This document shows, one piece after another, positions 1 through 7,189 of a stretch of DNA of 13,897 nt (positions are counted from its first letter, which is position 1; the number at the start of each line of letters is the position of its first letter). Origin of the DNA: an uncultured Alistipes sp. Lineage in GTDB: Bacteria > Bacteroidota > Bacteroidia > Bacteroidales > Rikenellaceae. The position numbers were made by a program, and so were the translations under genes. The DNA lies in contig CAKVKI010000041.1 in assembly GCA_934754975.1 (NCBI GenBank), positions 1-13,897 on the forward strand. Direction: 5' to 3'. The notes beneath the pieces were generated by a model. It worked only from the letters and a program-made list of their open reading frames with translations. It did no database searches and was not told the origin of the DNA.

Positions 1-1098
1 CATCTGCATCATGCCGCTGAGCGGAGTCTGCGAGTCGTGCATCGAGTTCACCGAGCCGTTCGACGTGACGGTCGTCGTCATGCCCCACATGGCTGATGCC
101 GCCGAGCCGATACGGATCTCCTTGCCCTCCATCGAGCCGAGTTCCTGCGCGATCCCCATTTCGTCGATCTGTTTGCTGCCGCCCGTCTCCTGCCATACAG
201 AGAAGATTACGCCTGCGGTGTAGGCGAAGAGCATCACAGCGAAAATCCATGCCCCAAGCCTGCGGCGGCGGGTGTAGAAACCAAATGCCAGGACCATAGC
301 CATCGGAAGGATCAGGATCGACCAGCATTCCAGGATATTGGTGAATGCGTTGGGGTTTTCGAGCGGGTGCGCCGAATTGGTGCCGAAGTAACCGCCGCCG
401 TTGGTGCCCAGCTGTTTGATGGGGACGATAGCCGCCGCAGGACCCTGCGAAATGACCTGTTCGCCGCCTTCGAGCGTCGTGAGCGTCTGTTTGCCGTCGA
501 ACGACATCGGTGTTCCGTTGATAACCAGCAGTATGCCGACCGCGAGTGACAGCGGCATCAGGATACGGGTTACGCTCTTGGTAAGGAACACCCAGAAGTT
601 GCCGATCGTCTTTGTGGTTTTGGCGGCCAGTGCTTTCATAATGCCCGCCATGGCCGCCATACCGCAGGCGGCGGTCACGAACTGGAACAGCATGATGACG
701 AACAATTGCGTGAAGTAGCTTAGGCCCGATTCGCCGCTGTAATGCTGGAGGTTGCAGTTCACCATGAACGAAATGCAGGTGTTGAACGCCAGATCGGGCG
801 ACTGTCCGGGGTTGCCGTCGGGGTTGAGAGGCAGCCAGCCCTGACATACCAGCAGGATCATGCCCCAGAAGAACCAGAAGAGGTTGACCGTCAGCAGGGC
901 CTTGAGAAATTGTTTCCAGTTCATCTCCTGCACGGGGTCGATGCCGCAGATGCGGTAGATGAACCGCTCGACGGGGGCCATGAAGTCGAGCCATGTGCGC
1001 TCCCCTTTGTATACTTTGGCAATGTAGCGTCCCAGCGGATAGCAGAGTATCACGAGGGCGGCCCATTGCAGAATAACGCCTAAAATTTCGGTATTCAT
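1..1098 (-). CDS. kdpA: Potassium-transporting P-type ATPase subunit A, N-terminal part
   Basis: KdpA is the K+-channel-like, potassium-binding subunit of the KdpFABC pump in the inner membrane. The visible part is the first 366 residues of a family usually near 560, cut by the left window edge. It begins MNTEILG and is strongly hydrophobic. Three of the selectivity-filter-type loops characteristic of KdpA can be read: CNLQHYSGE around residues 115-123, GTNGGGYFGTNSAHPLENP around 231-249, and TTVTSNGSVNSMHD around 342-355. The start ATG at 1098 lies 27 bases after the kdpF stop. kdpB and kdpC are expected beyond the left edge. There are no internal stops or frameshifts in the visible part. 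Identification is very secure from the loop motifs; the operon beyond the edge is inference. Confidence 0.97.
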   Translation of the reverse strand, partial: MNTEILGVILQWAALVILCYPLGRYIAKVYKGERTWLDFMAPVERFIYRICGIDPVQEMNWKQFLKALLTVNLFWFFWGMILLVCQGWLPLNPDGNPGQSPDLAFNTCISFMVNCNLQHYSGESGLSYFTQLFVIMLFQFVTAACGMAAMAGIMKALAAKTTKTIGNFWVFLTKSVTRILMPLSLAVGILLVINGTPMSFDGKQTLTTLEGGEQVISQGPAAAIVPIKQLGTNGGGYFGTNSAHPLENPNAFTNILECWSILILPMAMVLAFGFYTRRRRLGAWIFAVMLFAYTAGVIFSVWQETGGSKQIDEMGIAQELGSMEGKEIRIGSAASAMWGMTTTVTSNGSVNSMHDSQTPLSGMMQM

Positions 1099-1125
1099 TT
1101 ATTATGGGTTTTCAGCGTCCGACAA

Positions 1126-1206
1126 TCAGAATTTTTCGGGTTTTACGAGTACGTACATCAGATAGACGAATCCGGCGACGCTCAGAATAAGCAGTCCTGT
1201 AAACAT
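1126..1206 (-). CDS. kdpF: KdpF, small stabilising subunit of the Kdp potassium pump
   Basis: This 26-residue reading frame encodes a single hydrophobic helix and ends in YLMYVLVKPEKF, the near-invariant C-terminal signature of KdpF. KdpF is a one-helix peptide that stabilises the KdpABC complex in the inner membrane. Length and position directly ahead of kdpA match the family. Its start is 6 bases after the stop of the 31-codon membrane gene and its stop is 27 bases before kdpA, so it is almost certainly co-transcribed and translationally linked. It is easily missed by automated gene calling because of its size. Confidence 0.93.
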   Translation of the reverse strand: MFTGLLILSVAGFVYLMYVLVKPEKF

Positions 1207-1212
1207 TTCGCA

Positions 1213-1308
1213 TCAAATTTTTTCAAACCAATCGACACATTTGTAGTAGAACCAGTAGCAGAACACGCCCAAGGCGCAGAGTGCGAGGAACGATACGATT
1301 CCATTCAT
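1213..1308 (-). CDS. Unrecognised 31-residue single-pass membrane protein ahead of kdpF
   Basis: The frame starts MNGIVSFLAL and contains one hydrophobic segment of about 18 residues followed by an aromatic, cysteine-containing tail (YWFYYKCVDWFEKI). I do not recognise the family. Its ATG overlaps the TGA of the preceding 36-codon gene (ATGA), an arrangement typical of translational coupling. An AGGAG lies immediately before the ATG, closer than an ideal Shine-Dalgarno, which fits coupled re-initiation. The kdpF start follows 6 bases after its stop. It could be a further Kdp accessory peptide or a leader peptide; conservation in related genomes would decide. The alternative ATG 4 bases downstream opens a hydrophilic frame and is less plausible. 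Confidence 0.6.
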   Translation of the reverse strand: MNGIVSFLALCALGVFCYWFYYKCVDWFEKI

Positions 1309-1415
1309 CTCCTTTTCTTTTTTGAGTTAGATAATAATTTCGTAAAACCGCAAATCATCCGGCATAGCAGAAACATTGCGCCGCAGAATATCAGTATCAG
1401 GATCACGATTGCCAT
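1305..1415 (-). CDS. Unrecognised 36-residue single-pass membrane protein, first gene of the kdp transcript
   Basis: The frame encodes MAIVILILIF, continues as a hydrophobic helix to about residue 28, and ends in a basic tail KKKRR. By the positive-inside rule the C-terminus should face the cytoplasm. It is the first open frame after the candidate sigma-54 promoter and terminator region. Its TGA overlaps the start codon of the 31-codon gene. No family is recognised. No strong Shine-Dalgarno is visible, only an A-rich stretch (AAAGAAA). Size, hydrophobicity and operon position resemble KdpF, so an accessory pump peptide or a regulator of the sensor kinase is possible. This is inference; the frame could also be a non-coding leader. 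Confidence 0.55.
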   Translation of the reverse strand: MAIVILILIFCGAMFLLCRMICGFTKLLSNSKKKRR

Positions 1416-1447
1416 ATCGGTTTCTTTTCGGGTTTTGCCGGATAGCA

Positions 1448-1463
1448 TACGAAGGGGATGCCA
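1448..1463 (-). promoter_or_regulatory. Candidate sigma-54 promoter for the kdp transcript
   Basis: Read on the minus strand this is TGGCATCCCCTTCGTA. It matches the -24 consensus TGGCA exactly with correct spacing, but the -12 element has GT where GC is expected. It lies about 33 bases upstream of the first small gene. No TAnnTTTG box is seen in the same gap, and the adjacent gene encodes a sigma-54 activator. The imperfect -12 element keeps confidence moderate. Confidence 0.4.
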
Positions 1464-1526
1464 AAACGCATGTCCCGGTTTTATTGTATTGAAAATGAAT
1501 GAAATGTTGTTTTGGAGCGTGTGCTG

Positions 1527-1564
1527 AAAACAACGGCCGCCCTATCAAAATGATAAGGCGGCCG
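1527..1564 (-). terminator. Rho-independent terminator after the NtrC-family regulator gene
   Basis: On the minus strand, 14-base arms (CGGCCGCCTTATCA and TGATAGGGCGGCCG) pair almost perfectly, with one G-U, around a 3-base loop and are followed by TTGTTTT. It lies 27 bases after the regulator stop codon and separates it from the kdp transcript. The plus-strand reading lacks a T-tract. Confidence 0.88.
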
Positions 1565-1591
1565 TCTCAGAATGATAGGCTGAACGGGGTG

Positions 1592-2932
1592 TCAGGACTT
1601 CATGCCGTAACTTTCGAGTTTGCGGTAGAGCGTGGCGATGCCGATGCCCAGCAGACGGGCCGCTTCGGCCTTGTTGCCCCCGGCGTATTCGAGTACCTTG
1701 AGGATGTGATGCCGTTCGAGGGCGTCGAGGGCCATCGAATCGGGGACCGCGTTCCGGTCGGCTCCGCTTTGGAACTCGGGCGGGAGCGTATCGGCCGTCA
1801 GTGTGCTGCCCTCGGCCATAATCATGCTTCGCTCCACGATGTTGCGCAGTTCGCGGACGTTGCCGTGCCATGTGTGGCGTTCCAGGGCGGCGATATAGGC
1901 GTCGTCGATTTTCTCGATCCGTTTCCCCATCTTGGCCGCGAACTGTTCCGCGAAATGACGGGCGTACTCCGCGATGTCTTTTTTGCGTTCGTTGAGCGAC
2001 GGCAGCTGGATACGGAAAACCGAGAGCCGAAAGAAGAGGTCTTCGCGGAAATTGCCGGCGGCGATCTCTTTTTCGAGGTCGCGGTTGGTGGCGGCGATGA
2101 TCCGCAGATCGACCTTCGTCGGACGGGTTTCGCCGATTTTGATGAATTCGCCGCTTTCGAGTACACGCAGCAGCTTGGCTTGCAGTTCGACAGGCATTTC
2201 GCCGATTTCGTCGAGAAACAGCGTGCCTTTGTCGGCCTCTTCAAACAGTCCTTTCTTGTCTTTCGAGGCGCCTGTGAAACTTCCGGCACGGTGTCCGAAC
2301 AGTTCGCTTTCGAGCAGTTCTTTGGAGAACGCCGAGCAATTGACGGCTACGAACGACTCTTTGGCGCGCGGACCGGCATGGTGGATCGCCTGCGCGAAGA
2401 CCTCCTTGCCAGTTCCGGTTTCGCCGGTGAGCAGGACCGAGGTATTCGTCGCAGTGACCTTGCGCGCCAGCGCGACGGCCTGCCGGAGGGCTTCCGACGA
2501 ACCGATGATGCGGTCGAACGAATGTTCGTCGGAGAGTTTCTCCTCGAATCGTATCAGCCGGCGCTGCATCTGGGCTTTCTCCGCGGCCCGGTTCAGCAGC
2601 GGGAGTATCTTGTTGTTGTCGTCGCCTTTGGTGATGTAGTCGAACGCTCCGTTTTTGATGGCCTGCACGCCGTCGGGGATGTTGCCGTAGGCCGTGAGCA
2701 GAATCACCTCGGCGGACGGCGCGATTTCTTTGATTTTTCCGACCATCTCCACGCCGTTGCCGTCGGGCAGCTTGACGTCGCACAAGACTACGTCGGGGTC
2801 GTACTGCCGGAGCATTTTGAGTCCTGCGGCGCAGTCCGGGGCCTGTGCGACCTCGTAGCCTTCGAGTCCGATGATTCGGGCCAGAAGCCCGCGCAACTGT
2901 TGTTCGTCGTCGATAATCAGAATTTTTGCCAT
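1592..2932 (-). CDS. Sigma-54-dependent NtrC-family response regulator, probable regulator of kdp
   Basis: The product is a 446-residue bacterial enhancer-binding protein with the full three-domain layout. Residues 1-115 are a receiver with the acidic DDE at 8-10 and the phospho-accepting Asp52 in LCDVKLPDG. Residues about 140-365 are an AAA+ sigma-54 interaction domain with Walker A GETGTGKE (170-177), sigma-54 contact loop GSFTGA (217-222, Ser instead of the commoner Ala) and Walker B GTLFLDE (236-242). Residues about 405-442 are a Fis-type helix-turn-helix (NKAEAARLLG...ATLYRKLE). The start is placed at MAKILIIDD, where the receiver begins; an upstream in-frame ATG would add 16 unrelated residues. 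No histidine kinase is in the window. Its position directly upstream of kdp on the same strand suggests it replaces the usual OmpR-type KdpE; that role is inference. Confidence 0.93.
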   Translation of the reverse strand: MAKILIIDDEQQLRGLLARIIGLEGYEVAQAPDCAAGLKMLRQYDPDVVLCDVKLPDGNGVEMVGKIKEIAPSAEVILLTAYGNIPDGVQAIKNGAFDYITKGDDNNKILPLLNRAAEKAQMQRRLIRFEEKLSDEHSFDRIIGSSEALRQAVALARKVTATNTSVLLTGETGTGKEVFAQAIHHAGPRAKESFVAVNCSAFSKELLESELFGHRAGSFTGASKDKKGLFEEADKGTLFLDEIGEMPVELQAKLLRVLESGEFIKIGETRPTKVDLRIIAATNRDLEKEIAAGNFREDLFFRLSVFRIQLPSLNERKKDIAEYARHFAEQFAAKMGKRIEKIDDAYIAALERHTWHGNVRELRNIVERSMIMAEGSTLTADTLPPEFQSGADRNAVPDSMALDALERHHILKVLEYAGGNKAEAARLLGIGIATLYRKLESYGMKS

Positions 2933-2977
2933 GGTTTTTCGGGGCGGCCGTGGGATAACGGAGGGCCGTATCGGGAA

Positions 2978-2985
2978 CAAATATA
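2978..2985 (-). promoter_or_regulatory. -7 box of the response-regulator promoter
   Basis: The minus strand reads TATATTTG, a perfect match to the Bacteroidota -7 consensus TAnnTTTG. It lies about 45 bases before the regulator start codon. No clear -33 TTTG is visible at the usual spacing. Confidence 0.6.
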
Positions 2986-3206
2986 CGCATTTATCGCTTT
3001 TTCCTGCGGGAGCGGATCTATTTTGTCGTATGCCCGGGTGTGGTCCGGAGCGGCGTGTCGCTGCGTAAATGATTGAGTGCTATTTTGTTAATCCTGCGGT
3101 CGGGTGCGCGGCGAACCGTTGGAATTTTGTATCTCCCGTGTATGCTCAGGATCGGATAATGGCGTATAAAACGGGCTGAAACTGCGGAATTACAGCTTGT
3201 TATTCG

Positions 3207-3214
3207 TATCTTTG
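3207..3214 (+). promoter_or_regulatory. -7 box of the BatD-like gene promoter
   Basis: TATCTTTG matches the Bacteroidota -7 consensus TAnnTTTG and lies 25 bases ahead of the ATG, giving a short leader of about 19 bases. A -33 box is not obvious. Confidence 0.6.
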
Positions 3215-3239
3215 TTGCGTAATTCACGAAATCCCGCAT

Positions 3240-4556
3240 ATGAAGAAATTTTATTGCCTGTTTATCCTTTTGTTTTTGCCGCCGGTGATTGCCGGCGTCC
3301 GGGCGCAGCCGCAGCAGCTCAGAATCGAGGTCACGCCTTCGTGCCCGACGGTATTCCAGGAATTCGAGGTGGCATATACGGCGGACCGCAAAATCGAGTC
3401 GATTGCGCCGCCGCGCTGGGGAGCCTTGACGCTGGTCCGCGAATTGGGGCTGTCGCACGGCTCGCAGCAGTGGATCGTGAATGGCGTTCAAACCAAATCC
3501 GAAATTTATTCCTATCGTTACCTGGTCCGTTCGCGTGTGAGCGGAGAAGTCTTCGTGCCGGGCACGACGGCTGTTGTCGGCGGGCAGGAGCGCCGTTTTG
3601 AAAGAAAGGGCATTACGGTGCTTCCCGATTCGGCGCGCCGGGAGCCGCAGTGCCGGCTGGAGCTGGATTCGGCGGCTATGGCGGGCGCGGGCGGATGTAT
3701 TGTCCGTCTGATCTGCGATCGGAAACCCGATAAAGCCGATCCGGTGCTGGTGCTGGACGATACGGAGACTTACACCCCGTTTTCAAGCAGTTATTCCAGC
3801 AAAAACGGGCAGGAAGAGTGTATATACAGATACCGGATCGACGTGAGCGAGACCGGAGACCATACCTTAACGCCGCGGCTGTCGTTCGGAGGAAAACCGT
3901 TCGACGCTCCCTCTTATGTCATCTGGCTGAAAGGAGAATCCGGTCCCCGAAGTGCTGAGACCCCGGCTCCCGGCCGGATGTGGATCGTGTACGCTTTTTT
4001 GGGTGCGCTCGCTTTTCTGTGGACGCTAATTTTCGTGCGCGATCATACGGTCGCCGCTGGACGGAACGCTGTCGTTTCCCGTTTCTCGTGGCATGTATAT
4101 TTCGTTGTGACGATTACCCTGCTTTTTGTCGGGCTTAGTATCGTGTCTGTCAACGGTGCCGTCCGCGTGGAGGGCGGATCCCGGCTGCTGGTTTATGGCG
4201 GGATGCTCCTGATGCTGTTCTGTGTCTGCTGGCTGGTGTTCGGGGAACTGAGACGCTCGGCCGTAAGATTGTGTATCGACGGCGGCACCCTTGCCGTTAC
4301 ATCGTTCGCGGGACTGGGATTCACGCGCAGATACGATCTGAAGAGTTTCGACGCAATCACTTCGTCGCTGCTCGCCAGTCGGGGCGGTACGTACGAATAC
4401 CGCTATCTGATGAAAGCCGGCAGGCGCGTCGTCCGCGTCTCTTCGTTTTACCTCAAAAATTATGGAGAGGTTTCCGAAGCATTGTCGAAACACTGCGCTT
4501 ACAAGAGCAGCCGCCCGGTGAATCTCTGGCTCGAAATGAAAGAGATTTTCCGCTGA
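3240..4556 (+). CDS. BatD-like N-terminal domain with three TM helices and a C-terminal PH-like domain
   Basis: The 438-residue product has a Sec signal peptide (cleavage near residues 22-23, VRA/QPQQ). Residues about 24-127 form a beta-rich region that resembles one repeat of BatD, with the typical run of Ser-rich text, a short N-G turn, a YSYRYLV strand and a GEVFVPG turn. A second beta-rich stretch covers about 138-230. Membrane helices follow at about 247-266, 285-305 and 316-336, and a cytosolic beta-rich segment of PH-like pattern at about 342-418 (LCIDGGTLAVTSF...RRVVRVSSFYL). BatD proteins belong to the Bat aerotolerance operon with VWA and AAA proteins, but none is present here. The gene converges on a six-gene cluster whose first product has the same TM-TM-PH end. 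Function is unknown; domain calls are from sequence pattern only. Confidence 0.72.
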   Translation: MKKFYCLFILLFLPPVIAGVRAQPQQLRIEVTPSCPTVFQEFEVAYTADRKIESIAPPRWGALTLVRELGLSHGSQQWIVNGVQTKSEIYSYRYLVRSRVSGEVFVPGTTAVVGGQERRFERKGITVLPDSARREPQCRLELDSAAMAGAGGCIVRLICDRKPDKADPVLVLDDTETYTPFSSSYSSKNGQEECIYRYRIDVSETGDHTLTPRLSFGGKPFDAPSYVIWLKGESGPRSAETPAPGRMWIVYAFLGALAFLWTLIFVRDHTVAAGRNAVVSRFSWHVYFVVTITLLFVGLSIVSVNGAVRVEGGSRLLVYGGMLLMLFCVCWLVFGELRRSAVRLCIDGGTLAVTSFAGLGFTRRYDLKSFDAITSSLLASRGGTYEYRYLMKAGRRVVRVSSFYLKNYGEVSEALSKHCAYKSSRPVNLWLEMKEIFR

Positions 4557-4612
4557 ACCTGCTTGTGCCGCGGGAATTGTCTCCGCGTAGTTCTGATCGG
4601 AAAACGGATATG

Positions 4613-4648
4613 AAAAAGCCGGACCCTGTAAAAAGGTCCGGTTTTTTT
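4613..4648. terminator. Bidirectional rho-independent terminator between convergent genes
   Basis: Arms CCGGACC (4619-4625) and GGTCCGG (4635-4641) enclose a 9-base loop. The hairpin is followed by seven T on the plus strand and preceded by five A, which become a T-tract on the minus strand. It therefore can end both the BatD-like gene and the leftward six-gene cluster. Confidence 0.92.
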
Positions 4649-4664
4649 CGTTTGCCGTTCTGTG

Positions 4665-5753
4665 TTATGCTTCTGCGTCGGTCTTCGAATACTCCGAAAA
4701 TTCGCAGCCGAAACGCTCTACGAGCATGTTGTCCATCTCGTCGGCCCGCAACGCGAGTCCGACGAGATTTTTGCGGATTTCCTCTTCCGATTCGTCCGTG
4801 ATGTCCGCCAGGTGGATGCGGTAGGCGATGTAAATCTGCCGGCCTTCGATTCCCAGCTTGTAGGGGCCGAAATCCTCGCTGAGCATATAGTCCAAGACGT
4901 TCTCCACGTCCTTCTTCGGCAGCAGGTTGATCGGCGAGGTCGAGAAGAGATAGTTGCTGTCGTATACGAATGTGCGGATTTCGGAACTGCCCTTATGGAA
5001 GAGCCACGAGTCGTATCCGTCGCGTGCAAGCACCGGATTGACGCCCATTTCCTGAATCGCGCTTTCGACGAATCCGCCCAGCGGCGACAGTTCGCGCTCG
5101 TCGAAGACGCCTTCGGGCAGCTTGTCGCCGCACGAAGGGCAGAATTCCTCTTCCTCGCAAATCAGTTCCTCGCAGCTGCCGCATTGTACCTGGAATGTCG
5201 TACGGTCCAATTCGCCGATTGATTCGAGCAGTCTGTGCAGGGTTTCGACGCGGATGCCGAATCCCATGTTGTCGGCCTGCGTGAATTTGCTGACCGTCAC
5301 GCCGACCACCTCTTCTTTGTCGTTCAGGATCGGGCCGCCCGAGTTACCGGGGTTCACCGCGGCGTCGGTCTGGATGTAGTATTTGCCGTCCATGAGCTGT
5401 TTGGGCGACGATACCGAACCTTCGGTGATGGTGAAAGGCATGCCGTACGGATATCCCGCGACGTACACCTTGCGTCCGATGGTGAGCGTATCGTCCGCTG
5501 CGAGTGCGATTTCGGGCAGCGCCGAGAAGTCGCCTTCGGCGGACAGCAGGGCGATATCCTGCGCCGGGTTGACCAGCACGACTTTCGCCAGGTAGGGATT
5601 GCGGTCGTTGTCGTGGATGGCGACGGTGCGATACCCCTCGACGACATGGTAGTTCGTTACGAAAAGATCGTAACCTTTCAGGTAGAAACAACTGCCGGAG
5701 CCGCCCGAGTGGGTTACTTTGAATACCGACTTGTAGATATTGTTATGTTCCAT
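4665..5753 (-). CDS. Cytosolic trypsin-like serine protease with zinc ribbon and YbjN-like C-terminal domain
   Basis: The 362-residue product begins directly with the protease fold and has no signal peptide or PDZ domain, unlike periplasmic HtrA/DegP. The catalytic triad is readable: His36 in TNYHVVEG, Asp66 in NPAQDIALL and Ser138 in NPGNSGGPI. A four-cysteine zinc ribbon follows (Cys191, 194, 205, 208, two CxxC pairs, with an extra Cys199). Residues about 225-350 match the YbjN/type III chaperone-like pattern (SEIRTFVYDSNYLFSTSPINLL, then PYKLGIEGRQIYIAYRIHL, then LALRADEMDNMLVERFG, given here in parts). It is the last gene of the leftward cluster, 21 bases after the YbjN-like gene. I infer a cytosolic regulatory or quality-control protease whose C-terminus recruits a substrate or partner; the target is unknown. 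Confidence 0.88.
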   Translation of the reverse strand: MEHNNIYKSVFKVTHSGGSGSCFYLKGYDLFVTNYHVVEGYRTVAIHDNDRNPYLAKVVLVNPAQDIALLSAEGDFSALPEIALAADDTLTIGRKVYVAGYPYGMPFTITEGSVSSPKQLMDGKYYIQTDAAVNPGNSGGPILNDKEEVVGVTVSKFTQADNMGFGIRVETLHRLLESIGELDRTTFQVQCGSCEELICEEEEFCPSCGDKLPEGVFDERELSPLGGFVESAIQEMGVNPVLARDGYDSWLFHKGSSEIRTFVYDSNYLFSTSPINLLPKKDVENVLDYMLSEDFGPYKLGIEGRQIYIAYRIHLADITDESEEEIRKNLVGLALRADEMDNMLVERFGCEFSEYSKTDAEA

Positions 5754-5774
5754 GGATATACGGATTTTGAGCTG

Positions 5775-7100
5775 TTATTTTTGTTGTCCGAGAGCCTGTT
5801 CCATCATTTTCTGCTGAAACTCCTGCGCCAGCCGCATGTATTCGGCCATGTCGCCTTTCATCAGGGCCTGCTGCATTGCGGCCTGCATTTCTGCGACCTC
5901 TCCCTGCATGGCGGCGGCCATCTGCTGGACCTGTTCCACGGCGGCGGCCGCAGCGATTCCCAATTCTTCGGTTTCCTCGTCGTCGTCCGCCGTCAGGTCG
6001 TCGTCCATCACCTTTTCTAATGCTTCGAAAAGAATCTCCGACGCATCCTCCATCGACTTTTCGGCCGATTTGCGCAGCGCATTGGCGATCACGGCGTTCA
6101 GGTCGTCCTGCACGTCGTTGTAGAAATACATCTCGTAGAACTTATAGAGTATGCGCACCGTACTCCGTTCGTAATTCTCCGCTTCGATGGCTTCTGCCGC
6201 CTCTTTGTAGACATCCTTGAAATTTTCCTGTACGTTGTTCAGCGACGAACGGCGTTTGGTAGAAACCAGCGTATCGACGAAATAGAGGTCGTGTGCCAGC
6301 TCTTCGCGGGACATTGCCTGCAGCCGTTCGAGGAACGCCTTGCCTTTGGTTACCAGTTCGGCCACGGGCAGTTCCTTGTCCATGTCGTCGATAGCCTTCT
6401 CTAGGTCGTTCATCAACTGGCCCTGCGGCTGGGCGAAATAGGAGATTTTGTAGAATGCGATGTCGATCACGTTCCATGAGTAGCCGTATTTGCGGTCGGC
6501 TTCATACTCTTTCACGATTTCGAGCGTCTCGCGGCAAGTCTGCTTTATCGCTTCCTGAATGCGTGTCACCTCTTCTTCGGAATAAGGCGTCACCTGCGGT
6601 TCATAGCTGCGTTTGGCGCCGAATTTTGTACAGAATTCATCGTCGTAGCGGTCCCCGATATGGCAGATGTTGCGCAGGATGAAATAGAGTTTGTGCGGAT
6701 GGCTCTGCGAGAGCGGGCACACATATTCCATCTTCAGTTTGTCGCCTTCCTTGCGGAATCTCGGCAGCAGCAGTCGGTTGATGTTCAGGTCTGCAACCTG
6801 GCGCAGCATGGCGACGCGGCCCTTTTCGGGCAGTTCCAGAAAGTCGGCGCTGATATGCAGTTTGCCCTCTCCGATGCGGATGTTTACCAGAATCGAACCG
6901 TGAGGAATATGGAATTCCGTGCCTTCGGCGTTGCCGTATTTCGTGCGGAACTCCGGGTTCAGGTGATCGAGCAGCAGTCGGAACGCTTCGAGGTGTTTGC
7001 CCTCGTTGTAGTTGTCGATAGCCTGCTCATAGGCCTCCGTATTGACTTTGCTCTGCGTGGAGTTCAGTACCGGAGCGACGAATGAGTGTGTAGTTTTCAT
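5775..7100 (-). CDS. Uncharacterised protein with YbjN-like N-terminus and helical, Met/Gln-rich C-terminus
   Basis: The 441-residue product has no signal peptide or membrane segment and is probably cytosolic. Residues about 25-160 show the helix-strand-strand-helix-strand-strand-helix order of YbjN-like proteins, ending NICHIGDRYDDEF, which parallels the last helix of the YbjN-like domain in the neighbouring protease. The middle (about 175-365) is mainly alpha-helical. A very acidic linker (DDDLTADDDEETEE, about 367-379) leads into an Ala/Met/Gln-rich amphipathic tail (about 383-441) that could form a coiled coil. It lies 89 bases after the second lipoprotein gene and 21 bases before the protease gene. 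A shared fold with the protease suggests that the two proteins interact or share a partner. No function is known to me. Confidence 0.75.
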   Translation of the reverse strand: MKTTHSFVAPVLNSTQSKVNTEAYEQAIDNYNEGKHLEAFRLLLDHLNPEFRTKYGNAEGTEFHIPHGSILVNIRIGEGKLHISADFLELPEKGRVAMLRQVADLNINRLLLPRFRKEGDKLKMEYVCPLSQSHPHKLYFILRNICHIGDRYDDEFCTKFGAKRSYEPQVTPYSEEEVTRIQEAIKQTCRETLEIVKEYEADRKYGYSWNVIDIAFYKISYFAQPQGQLMNDLEKAIDDMDKELPVAELVTKGKAFLERLQAMSREELAHDLYFVDTLVSTKRRSSLNNVQENFKDVYKEAAEAIEAENYERSTVRILYKFYEMYFYNDVQDDLNAVIANALRKSAEKSMEDASEILFEALEKVMDDDLTADDDEETEELGIAAAAAVEQVQQMAAAMQGEVAEMQAAMQQALMKGDMAEYMRLAQEFQQKMMEQALGQQK

Positions 7101-7189
7101 AGTTTTCGTATTATCGGAATGTCCTTATGGGACATCGGGATATAAAATTAGAAAAAATCGGCGGAAATCTCCTCTTTTCAGGTGAAAAT

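Larger units (their letters stand above)
2933..3239. other. Divergent intergenic region, 307 bases, with two outward promoters
   Basis: No credible gene is seen here. The region holds the minus-strand promoter of the response regulator near its left end and the plus-strand promoter of the BatD-like gene near its right end. The central part, about 2990-3200, shows no strong repeat or hairpin. A weak inverted repeat CGGCC/GGCCG, with arms 14 bases apart, lies around 2945-2968 in the leader of the regulator. Confidence 0.6.

Noticed and set aside
742-1083. 113-codon plus-strand frame opposite kdpA
   Set aside because: Antisense shadow of kdpA, whose filter-loop motifs are unmistakable.
1499-3076. 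525-codon open frame on the plus strand
   Set aside because: It lies opposite the response-regulator gene, is the complement shadow of a GC-rich coding frame, and its translation shows no family resemblance while the minus strand has a full NtrC domain set.
5235-6020. 261-codon plus-strand frame across the protease and YbjN-like genes
   Set aside because: It spans the junction of two well-supported minus-strand genes and has a His/Val/Phe-rich composition typical of antisense shadows.
7128-7140. GTCC-TTATG-GGAC-type repeat ahead of the YbjN-like gene as an operator or promoter
   Set aside because: Only 4-base arms, no TAnnTTTG box nearby; likely chance.
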